NCBI RefSeq assembly: GCF_003007735.2
Contig: NZ_PXNQ02000001.1
Coordinates: 124,001 to 188,000 of the forward strand
Length of the DNA: 64,000 nucleotides
Direction: 5' to 3'
Source: Paracoccus methylarcula
GTDB taxonomy: Bacteria; Pseudomonadota; Alphaproteobacteria; Rhodobacterales; Rhodobacteraceae
In this document: positions 37,989-45,362 of the stretch, one piece after another
How positions within the stretch are numbered: position 1 is the first letter of the stretch
Layout: every line of letters begins with the position of its first letter
Position numbers and translations under genes: made by a program
Notes under the pieces: model-generated
The model's database searches: none
What the model saw: only the letters and a program-made list of their open reading frames with translations
What the model was told of the DNA's origin: nothing

Positions 37989-38870
37989 ATGTTCGATTTT
38001 CGCGACATCGAGGTGATCCGCGCCATCGTGCGCCAGGGCGGCTTTCGGGCAGCCTCCGACGCGACCGGGATCGCGCAATCGGCCATCTCCCGTCGGGTGC
38101 GGCATCTCGAGGATCGGATGAAGATCAAGATTTTCGAGCGTGACGGGCGCGGAGTCCGGCTCACTGCGGCGGGGCGGAGGCTCTGCGACGAGGCCGAAGT
38201 GCTGGTTGCCCAACGCGACCATATCCTCGAAGAACTGACGCAGGGCGTGATGGCCGGCGTCGTCCGTCTCGGCGTCGCCGAGACCATGACGCATACCATC
38301 CTGCCCCGGATGCTGACCAGCCTGCGGGCGCGGCATCCGCAGCTTCGCTTCGAGATCTCGGTCGATACCTCTGGGCAGATGGGACAGGAGCTTGCCGATG
38401 ACGGGCTGGACGTGGTCATCATGCTGCGCGATCAGGCGCCACGCGGCATCAACCTGACGGCGTTGCCCCCGGTTGGTCTGGGCTGGTATGTGGCACCGGC
38501 GCATTTCACGCTGCCTTGCCCCGCCAGTGTCGATGATCTGGCCGCGCTTCCCATCGTGTCCTTTCCGAAAGGCACGATTCCGCATCGCCGGGTAATCGAG
38601 CTCTTGTCTCCGGGCCGCAAGCAGGCCGTGGTGGTGCATGGTTCGGCATCGTTGGCTACGGTGCTGCATCTCGTGGGACAGGGATTCGGGATTGGCACGA
38701 TTCCTCATGATATCGTGGCGGCATGGCCGCATGCGGGGCTGGAGGAAATCACGGTCCTGCCTGAAGCCCGGCTGCCGGATCTGGAATTCGCCATCTGCTA
38801 CATGCCTGAGCGCAATGCGGAAATCGGCCGGGAAGTTGCCCGGGCCGCGGTCGAGACAGCGCAAGACTGA
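37989..38870 (+). CDS. LysR-family transcriptional regulator
   Basis: About 293 residues with the usual N-terminal helix-turn-helix (FDFRDIEVIRAIVRQGGFRA, then AQSAISRRVRHLEDRM) and a periplasmic-binding-like effector domain. The ATG at 37989 gives the standard LysR N-terminus. It is on the same strand as both neighbouring operons, 52 bases after the importer and 93 before the D-glutamate cyclase-like gene. It most likely regulates the following cyclase-TRAP-amidase genes. Confidence 0.88.
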   Translation: MFDFRDIEVIRAIVRQGGFRAASDATGIAQSAISRRVRHLEDRMKIKIFERDGRGVRLTAAGRRLCDEAEVLVAQRDHILEELTQGVMAGVVRLGVAETMTHTILPRMLTSLRARHPQLRFEISVDTSGQMGQELADDGLDVVIMLRDQAPRGINLTALPPVGLGWYVAPAHFTLPCPASVDDLAALPIVSFPKGTIPHRRVIELLSPGRKQAVVVHGSASLATVLHLVGQGFGIGTIPHDIVAAWPHAGLEEITVLPEARLPDLEFAICYMPERNAEIGREVARAAVETAQD

Positions 38871-38963
38871 TCTCATAAAGTGATCATAACTGGTGATAAC
38901 TGAACTGTTGATTTCATCGGCCTGCCCGCGGATTCTTGCATATGCAGATTGAAGGAACCGCCG

Positions 38964-39787
38964 ATGAGCAAGTCGCACCCGGTATTGTCCGACCCCGCCC
39001 GCCTGCGCGCTGAAATTCGTGCCGGTCGTTTCGAGGGGCCGACGGCAGGGCAGGGGGGCGACGCGCTACAGGCCAATCTGGTGATCCTCGGAGCCGAGGA
39101 TGCCATCGATTTCCTGCGCTTCTGCCAGATGAACCCGCGTCCCTGCCCCGTGCTGGCCGTTGGTGAGGCCGGAGATCCCGGACTGCCGCTATTGGGCCGG
39201 GGGATCGATCTGCGACATGACCTTCCCCGCTATCGGGTCTGGCGAGATGGCGAGCTTGCCGGGGAGCCCACCGATATCGCGGCGCTGTGGCGGGACGACA
39301 TGGTTGCCTTCGCGCTTGGCTGTTCGTTCAGCTTCGAGGATGCACTATGCCAAGCCGGGATCCCTGTGCGTCATCAGCAGGCCGGGCGAAACGTGGCGAT
39401 GTATCGCACTGATATCGCAACTCGCCCGGCAGGTCGTTTCTCTGGCCCGCTGGTTGTCAGCATGCGGGCCATGCCTGCGGCCGATGCGATCGAAGCGGTC
39501 AAGATATGCGACCGGTTTCCGCTCGCGCATGGCGCACCGGTGCATCTTGGGGATCCAGCGCAGATCGGCATCGCCGATATCATGCGCCCGGATTACGGCG
39601 ATGCCCCGATCATCGAGCCCGGAGATATTCCGGTCTTCTGGGCCTGCGGAGTGACTCCGCAGGCGCGATCGCCGCCGCTCGTCCGGCTTTGGCGATCACC
39701 CATGCGCCCGGTCATATGCTGGTGACCGATATCCCCTCGGCGCGGGCAACCCGTGTTTTGGCGGGGTTGGGCGAATTCACGAAATAG
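38964..39787 (+). CDS. YcsI/DUF1445 family protein (D-glutamate cyclase-like), frameshifted
   Basis: Member of the YcsI/DUF1445 family, whose mitochondrial relative converts D-glutamate to 5-oxo-D-proline; bacterial members are usually labelled putative hydro-lyases. Family segments are visible ([59 protein letters not shown]). As read, the frame ends at 39725 in an unrelated tail. The expected C-terminus ([20 protein letters not shown] and on) continues in the next frame to a stop at 39787. One missing G at about 39665 explains the break; the repaired product would have 274 residues. AAGGA upstream supports the ATG at 38964. Confidence 0.8.
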
Positions 39788-39813
39788 CAGCACGCAACCA
39801 ACAGGAAAGAAAC

Positions 39814-40851
39814 ATGAAAAAACTTACGATTATTTGCCTCATGGCAGGGACTTCGCTGTCGGCCCCGGCAATTGCCGAGGAGCTGGCCGTGGTCGGAAGC
39901 TGGAGCAACCTGCCCCTGTACCAGGATTTCGAGACCCCGTTCTGGACCGAGAAACTGCCCGAACTGACAGCGGGAGAGTTCACGGCACAGCTGACCAGCT
40001 TCGATCAGATGGGCGTCGCCGGAGCGGATGTCTACCGGATGCTTGGTGACGGGGTCTTTGATGTCGGGGCTACCGTGGCCGATTACACCGTGGGCGATGC
40101 GCCGGAACTCGAAGGGCTGGATGTGCCATTGCTGGCCACCACTGCGGAAGAGGCCAGAGCGATGGTCGATGCCGCCCGCCCGATGGTCGAAGACATCATG
40201 CGCGACCGGTTCGGCGCGCAAGTGCTGGGCATCGCGCCCTATCCTCCGCAGGTGGTTTTCTGCAAGGGCGAGATATCCTCGCTGGCCGATCTGCAGGGCA
40301 AGAAGGTGCGCGGCTCGGGCCGGATGACCACGAAATTCCTTGAAGCCCTGGGGGCGGAGGGCGTCAATATCGCGTTCTCCGAGGTTCCGGGATCGCTGGA
40401 ACGCAGCGTGATCGACTGCGCCGTGACCGGAGCCGGTTCCGGTTATTCCGCCGGATGGTGGGAGGTGTCCGATCACCTGATGACATTGCCGCTTGGAGGT
40501 TGGGACCCTGTTGTAATCGCGATGAACGCGGATCGTTTCGATGACCTGTCCACCGAGCAGCAGGAAATGTTGAGCAAGGCCGTCGTCGAGGGGCTGGAAG
40601 CTCCTGCATGGGATGCAGCCCAAGGTGGGCTGGCGAATGACATCGCCTGCCTGACCGGTAGCGGGGAATGCGCCTCTGGCGAGTCCGCCTCGATGACATT
40701 GGTCGAGCCTTCCGAGGAAGATGTCGAGGCCGCGCGCAAGATCCTGGCCGAGGAAGTGCTTCCCGATTGGGCCAGCCGTGCCGGGGACGAATGGGCGACG
40801 CGATGGAACGACACGGTCGGCCAGGCGGTCGGCATGTCGGTCGGTCAATAG
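39814..40851 (+). CDS. TRAP transporter substrate-binding protein, DctP family
   Basis: Periplasmic binding protein of 345 residues with a classical Sec signal (KLTIICLMAGTSLSAPAIAEE; cleavage probably after AIA). DctP-family features include VYRMLGDGVFDVG, LQGKKVRGSGRMTTKFLEAL and the arginine-bearing segment that normally grips a carboxylate. It has two unusual cysteine pairs (FCKGE, and CLTGSGECASG). It is followed by small and large TRAP permease genes, so the three proteins form one sodium- or proton-driven importer, probably for an organic acid or amide. Confidence 0.9.
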   Translation: MKKLTIICLMAGTSLSAPAIAEELAVVGSWSNLPLYQDFETPFWTEKLPELTAGEFTAQLTSFDQMGVAGADVYRMLGDGVFDVGATVADYTVGDAPELEGLDVPLLATTAEEARAMVDAARPMVEDIMRDRFGAQVLGIAPYPPQVVFCKGEISSLADLQGKKVRGSGRMTTKFLEALGAEGVNIAFSEVPGSLERSVIDCAVTGAGSGYSAGWWEVSDHLMTLPLGGWDPVVIAMNADRFDDLSTEQQEMLSKAVVEGLEAPAWDAAQGGLANDIACLTGSGECASGESASMTLVEPSEEDVEAARKILAEEVLPDWASRAGDEWATRWNDTVGQAVGMSVGQ

Positions 40852-40875
40852 AGCGCGGAAGAGAGGCTTGCCGCC

Positions 40876-41421
40876 ATGATCGAGAATCTGCATGGCGCGC
40901 TTGTGCGCGCCAATCGCCTGATCGCCCTGATCCTCGGCATCACCTTGGGGCTGACGGTTCTGTTCATTGTCACCGACGTCGTCATGCGCAAATTCGGATG
41001 GGGATCGCTTGGAGGCTCGGACGAGATCTCGGGCTATGTCATGGCGGCGGTCGCCAGTTGGGGCCTTGCTTGCGGGCTGGTCGAACGCGCCCATGTCCGC
41101 ATCGACGTGATCCGGCAGAAACTGCCGAGACCCGGGCAGGCATTGATGGATATCTTCGCGATGATCGTGACCTCGGGGATCGTGTTGTTGATCGCCTGGT
41201 ATTGCTGGCCGGTGCTGCAAAAGACGATCGAGCGGGGATCGCGTGCGAACACCGCCCTGGAAACGCCATTGTGGATACCGCAGGGGATCTGGTTTGGCGG
41301 GTGGCTGTGGTTTGCCTTCAGCGCGACTGCGCTGACGCTGATCGGCCTGGTCTATTTCCTTCGCGGGCAACGTGATGCCTTCGATGCATTTTTGGGGATC
41401 GGATCGGAGTTGGACACATGA
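40876..41421 (+). CDS. TRAP transporter small permease, DctQ type
   Basis: Small integral membrane subunit with four helices (181 residues). The segment GGSDEISGYVMAAVASWGLA with a following acidic and basic loop (ERAHVRIDV) is typical of DctQ proteins. The C-terminal region is hydrophilic. Its stop overlaps the large permease start by four bases, supporting coupled translation. Confidence 0.9.
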   Translation: MIENLHGALVRANRLIALILGITLGLTVLFIVTDVVMRKFGWGSLGGSDEISGYVMAAVASWGLACGLVERAHVRIDVIRQKLPRPGQALMDIFAMIVTSGIVLLIAWYCWPVLQKTIERGSRANTALETPLWIPQGIWFGGWLWFAFSATALTLIGLVYFLRGQRDAFDAFLGIGSELDT

Positions 41422-42701
41422 TCTGGACCATCGCGGCTTCTCTGTTGGGCCTGATGGCCCTGTCGATCCCGGTCGGCATCGTGCTGTTCATCCTGGGTAT
41501 CGGTGTCGGTGAATTCTACTCGGCCTTCCCGCTGCTTCGCGGCCTCGGCCAGGTGGTCTGGTCCTCTTCGGCCTCCTCGACGCTGATCGCCATCCCGCTA
41601 TTCGTCCTTCTGGGCGAGATCCTTGTCCGGGGTGGCGTGGCCGAGCGGACCTATGCCGCGCTGGACAAGTGGCTGTCATGGCTGCCGGGTGGCTTGATCC
41701 ATGCCAATATCGCCACCGCGACGATGTTTTCCGCCACCTCCGGTTCGTCGGTGGCGACGGCTGCCACGGTGGCCACCGTGGCCATGCCGCAAGCCGAAAA
41801 GCTGCGTTACGATCCGCGCCTGTTTTCCGGCGCGATCGCGGCGGGGGGCACGTTGGGCATCCTGATTCCGCCCTCGATCAATCTGATTGTCTATGGGTTC
41901 CTGACCGAAACCTCGATCCCGAAGCTGTTCTCGGCCGGGCTTTTGCCGGGGTTCCTGATGGCACTGGCCTTCGTCGTGGTGACCGCGGTGATCTGCAGTA
42001 TCCGCCCTGCGCTTGGCGGTGCCTCGCGCAGCTTTGGCTGGGGGGAGAGGCTGCGCAGCCTGATCCAGCTTGTGCCGATCCTGATCCTTTTCGCGGTCGT
42101 CATCGGATCGATCTATGCGGGCTGGGCCACGCCCACGGAATCCGCGGCGATCGGCGTGATGATGGCCGTATTGATCGCGGTGTTCCTGGGCGACGGGCTT
42201 GGGCGCGGTGCCATCGCCGAGGCAATGCACGGCACGATCCGGATCTCGGCGATGATCATGCTGGTCGTCGCAGGCGCTTCATTTCTGAATTTCGCCATGA
42301 CATCCGCCGGTCTTGGTCGTCAGCTGAGCCAGATGATCGAAGGCTCGGGTTTGTCGCCATTCGGGACCTTGATGCTGGTGATCCTTTTGTACCTGGTGCT
42401 GGGCTTCTTCATCGAGACGCTTTCGCTGATGGTCGCGACCATTCCCATTGTCGTGCCAATCATGGCGGGGCTGGGTTATGACAAGATCTGGCTTGGCGTG
42501 CTGATGATCGTGCTGATCGAGATGGCCCTCATCACCCCGCCGGTCGGGCTCAACCTGTTCGTGGTTCAGGGCGCGCGCAAATCGGGCTCGATGAACGAGG
42601 TGATCGTGGGCGCCATTCCATATGTCCTGGTCATGATCGCGATGATCGCGGCGCTTATCGCAATGCCCGGCCTCGCCTTGTGGCTCCCTTCGATCCTGTG
42701 A
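41418..42701 (+). CDS. TRAP transporter large permease, DctM type
   Basis: Transport channel subunit with about 12 helices (427 residues). Family marks include IPLFVLLGEILVRGGVAERT, ATMFSATSGSSVATAATVAT, GGTLGILIPPSI, YAGWATPTESAAIGV and MALITPPVGLNLFVVQG. All are intact, so the three-part importer appears functional. The DUF2848 gene begins 11 bases after its stop. Confidence 0.93.
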   Translation: MIWTIAASLLGLMALSIPVGIVLFILGIGVGEFYSAFPLLRGLGQVVWSSSASSTLIAIPLFVLLGEILVRGGVAERTYAALDKWLSWLPGGLIHANIATATMFSATSGSSVATAATVATVAMPQAEKLRYDPRLFSGAIAAGGTLGILIPPSINLIVYGFLTETSIPKLFSAGLLPGFLMALAFVVVTAVICSIRPALGGASRSFGWGERLRSLIQLVPILILFAVVIGSIYAGWATPTESAAIGVMMAVLIAVFLGDGLGRGAIAEAMHGTIRISAMIMLVVAGASFLNFAMTSAGLGRQLSQMIEGSGLSPFGTLMLVILLYLVLGFFIETLSLMVATIPIVVPIMAGLGYDKIWLGVLMIVLIEMALITPPVGLNLFVVQGARKSGSMNEVIVGAIPYVLVMIAMIAALIAMPGLALWLPSIL

Positions 42702-42712
42702 GAGGAATGCAA

Positions 42713-43381
42713 ATGAACTTTATCGTCGGCGGCACTGCGTTGAATGCCGAATTGTCGCATCTGGTCATCGCGGGGTGGACCGGCCGCGATCCCGAAGCGA
42801 TCAGCCATCACATCGAGGAACTGGCGGCATTGGGTGTCGAGCCGCCATCCGCAACTCCGCTTTATTACCGTGTATCAGCGTCGCTGCTGACCTTGGCGCC
42901 GCATGTCGAGGTCGTGGGCAGCAGTTCCTCGGGCGAGGTCGAGCCGATGATCGTCCAGCTTGGCGACCGGCGGTTTCTCGGCCTTGGCTCGGACCATACT
43001 GACCGGGCGCTCGAGGCGCATTCGGTTGCGCTGTCGAAACAGGTATGCGCCAAGCCCTGTGCAGCCGAGCTATGGGCCTGGGACGAGGTGGCCGATCACC
43101 TGGAACAGATCGCCCTCGAAAGCTGGATCGAGGAAAATGGCGAATGGGTTCCCTATCAACAGGGAACGCTCGCCTCGATCCGGCCGCTGGTGGAACTGAT
43201 CGCCGGAGCCGGGCTTGACAGGCTGGCGGCGGATGGTGCGGCGGCGATGATGTGCGGCACTTTCGGAGCCAAGGGTGGGGTGCGCCCGGCTTCGCGCTTT
43301 CGGATGCGGATGACCGATACCCTGCGCGGCCGCGAGATCGCCCACGAATACGCGGTCACGACCTTGCCGGAGGTCGCATGA
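42713..43381 (+). CDS. DUF2848 family protein
   Basis: Protein of 222 residues with the overall pattern of DUF2848 (MNFIVGG start, YYRVSASLLTLAPHVEVVG, LGLGSDHTDRALEAHSV, KQVCAKPCAAELW). The family has no firmly established activity known to me; the histidine/aspartate-rich GSDHTD and the conserved lysine and cysteines suggest an enzyme. AGAGGA precedes the ATG at 42713. It sits between a TRAP importer and an amidase, and its stop overlaps the amidase start (ATGA), so the two probably act in one degradation step. Confidence 0.75.
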   Translation: MNFIVGGTALNAELSHLVIAGWTGRDPEAISHHIEELAALGVEPPSATPLYYRVSASLLTLAPHVEVVGSSSSGEVEPMIVQLGDRRFLGLGSDHTDRALEAHSVALSKQVCAKPCAAELWAWDEVADHLEQIALESWIEENGEWVPYQQGTLASIRPLVELIAGAGLDRLAADGAAAMMCGTFGAKGGVRPASRFRMRMTDTLRGREIAHEYAVTTLPEVA

Positions 43382-44643
43382 CCGCCGCTTTCCGAAACAA
43401 GGTGGATGCCGCCATTGCCCGTGTAGGGGCCTTGCCCGAGGCCACCCGCCGCGCGATCTTTACCGAGTTCACCCCCGAGCGCATCCGGGCCGAGGCCGAT
43501 GGGCTGATCGCGCGGCACGAAGCGGGGGAGGAACTGCCCCTGTTCGGCAGGCTGGTCTCGGTCAAGGATCTTTACGATGAGGCGGGGCAGGTTACCGGGG
43601 CGGGATCGCGCCTGCTCGCCTCTCGCGTGCCCGCCTCTCGCGATGCGGTTGCCGTTGCCCGGCTGCGCAAGGCGGGAGCGCTGATGTTCGGCAGGACCTC
43701 GATGTCGGAATTCGCCTATTCCGGTGTCGGGCTGAACCCGCATCACGGCACGCCGTCAAGTGTTTTGGCGGATGGCGTCATTCCCGGAGGCTCCAGTTCG
43801 GGTGGGGCGGTGACCGTGGCGATGGGGCTGACGGATGCGGCGATCGGCACGGATACCGGCGGCTCGCTGCGGATACCGGCGGCTGCGAACGGGATCTGGG
43901 GGATCAAGCCGAGCCAGACATTGGTGGATTCGACCGGTGTGCATCCGCTTGCGCCAAGCTTCGATACAGCCGGGCCGATGGCATGCGATGCGGCTCTGCT
44001 GCGGCAGATGCTGGAGGTGATGGGGGCGACGGAGCTGTCTGCCCCGTCCCCGCGCCAACTGAGATTGGCGATACCGGAGGGTGCGTTCACCGATGGGTTG
44101 TCACGGGATGTGGAGGCGCTGTTTGCCGCCGAGACGGCCCGGCTGCGTGATGCCGGCCATCGGTTGGAGCCTGTCGATATGCATGAGGTCGGCGAAGGGA
44201 TCGGGCTGAACCGGATCATTGTTTCGGTCGAGGCGCATCGAATTTACTGCGACGACCTGGAAAAATTGGCGGAGATCGGCGATCCGCGTGTCCTTGCCCG
44301 TATTCGCTTCGCCGAAACTCTTTCCGAAGAGCAGATCGCCGAGGCCTTTGCCAGGCGGGCCGAGATCGTGGCGGCATTCGATCGGTCAATGGCCGGGTTC
44401 GACGCGGCGCTGGCGCCGGCATTGATGCAATTGCCGCCCAGCATTACCGAGGTGGAAGCGGATTTCGACCGGCTCAATGCGGCGATGCTGCGCAATACGT
44501 CCCTGGTGAACCTGGTGAATGGCTGCGCCGTGGTCATGCCGACAGCCGATCTGACACCGGAATGGTCGATGACGATGCTGATCGGGAAAAACCGGGCGGA
44601 TGCCGCGCTCTTCGCTGCTGTCGACTCGTTGAAGGGCGCGTAA
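43378..44643 (+). CDS. Amidase (amidase-signature family)
   Basis: Hydrolase of 421 residues from the amidase-signature family, which cleaves amides to acid and ammonia. The catalytic Ser-cisSer-Lys triad is visible: Lys in LVSVKDLYD (about residue 63), and the glycine/serine-rich GGSSSGGAVTVAMG plus GTDTGGSLRIPAA. The substrate pocket region is not diagnostic. The frame extends upstream into DUF2848, but the ATG at 43378 in the ATGA overlap is the natural start. It is the last gene of the cyclase-TRAP-DUF2848 operon. Confidence 0.9.
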   Translation: MTAAFRNKVDAAIARVGALPEATRRAIFTEFTPERIRAEADGLIARHEAGEELPLFGRLVSVKDLYDEAGQVTGAGSRLLASRVPASRDAVAVARLRKAGALMFGRTSMSEFAYSGVGLNPHHGTPSSVLADGVIPGGSSSGGAVTVAMGLTDAAIGTDTGGSLRIPAAANGIWGIKPSQTLVDSTGVHPLAPSFDTAGPMACDAALLRQMLEVMGATELSAPSPRQLRLAIPEGAFTDGLSRDVEALFAAETARLRDAGHRLEPVDMHEVGEGIGLNRIIVSVEAHRIYCDDLEKLAEIGDPRVLARIRFAETLSEEQIAEAFARRAEIVAAFDRSMAGFDAALAPALMQLPPSITEVEADFDRLNAAMLRNTSLVNLVNGCAVVMPTADLTPEWSMTMLIGKNRADAALFAAVDSLKGA

Positions 44644-44740
44644 GGCGCGATATGATACGGGTGCCGGTTGGAATCGCGATCCGGGAGGGCGTGAAGCCAG
44701 CAGCATGAGGTCGCGTCAGCACCCGCCGGATAGGTAGGGC

Positions 44741-44764
44741 AAAGGCCGCCGAGAGGCGGCCTTT
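44741..44764. terminator. Bidirectional hairpin terminator
   Basis: AAAGGCCGCC (44741-44750) and GGCGGCCTTT (44755-44764) form a perfect ten-base stem with a GAGA loop, and end in TTT on either strand. It sits between the convergent amidase gene and the small minus-strand gene at 44793. Confidence 0.75.
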
Positions 44765-44792
44765 CGCGGCTTGGGAGCCGGTCTTTGCGAGA

Positions 44793-44948
44793 TTACTTAA
44801 CCTCGTGGCGGTCTTGCGCGGGCCAGGGTGCCTCGGTGACCGACAGGCTACGATCCGAGGTTTCGCGCATGAAAGCGGCGACAGCCTTGCCGAAATTGTT
44901 CAGCCAGCCTTGGGATTTCGGGGCGGCGTCGGAAGTGATGTAGGTCAT
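44793..44948 (-). CDS. Small protein of 51 residues, unknown function
   Basis: A short gene starting ATG ACC TAC ATC with a strong ribosome site (AAGGAGAG, about 7 bases upstream) and ending TAA just before a bidirectional terminator. The product begins MTYITSDAAPKSQGWLNNFG and ends QDRHEVK. A central stretch could form an amphipathic helix (LNNFGKAVAAFMRET); there is no signal or membrane segment. The start resembles small YjiS-like proteins of Rhodobacteraceae, but the arginine-rich core of that family is missing, so I leave it unnamed. Confidence 0.6.
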   Translation of the reverse strand: MTYITSDAAPKSQGWLNNFGKAVAAFMRETSDRSLSVTEAPWPAQDRHEVK

Positions 44949-45264
44949 TTGCTCTCTCCTTGCTTTTCAGATCGACATATTTCTCGCTTCTGCGGGCTAT
45001 GTAGGGGATCTTTCTGCAATTAGATATACCAGGGCGCGCATACCGCCTTTGCATTTGCAGCATAGCTTTCTGCATGCGCGAAGGGAGCGGTTTCCTTGTG
45101 CACTATCCATCGTGATTTCCCGGCCGGGTAAGCGTGAGCGGGACGGTCTCGTCGGCCTGCGATCATGAGTCGATGCCTGCTATTGCGCTGATCTTAATGA
45201 TCAAAGTTAACTTCTCTCCCTCTTGTTCGCCTGCCCGGGAAACTTTGGGTTGACATGACAGGTA
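44949..45264. other. Intergenic region with promoters of the 51-residue gene and the acyl-CoA ligase operon
   Basis: About 300 bases without a gene. An AT-rich part near 45015-45070 could promote the small gene on the minus strand. TTAATGATCAAAGTTAAC near 45194-45211 is AT-rich and lies about 150 bases upstream of the ligase start, and TTGACA at 45250-45255 resembles a -35 element. Confidence 0.4.
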
Positions 45265-45292
45265 TCTGGCATTCATCATTCGTAATGCCAGA
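45265..45292. promoter_or_regulatory. Inverted repeat and shared motif at the acyl-CoA ligase promoter
   Basis: TCTGGCATT (45265-45273) and AATGCCAGA (45284-45292) are perfect inverted repeats ten bases apart, 71 bases before the ligase start. The right arm is part of CGTAATGCCAGA (45281-45292), a motif that recurs at 53710 and 53921. It is the best candidate operator for the GntR regulator at 49842. Confidence 0.6.
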
Positions 45293-45362
45293 AAAGGGCG
45301 AATGGCACGGATAATCGAACCCGCGCGATTCGAAGAGGAAATGGCCGTCAGAGAGGGGAATC

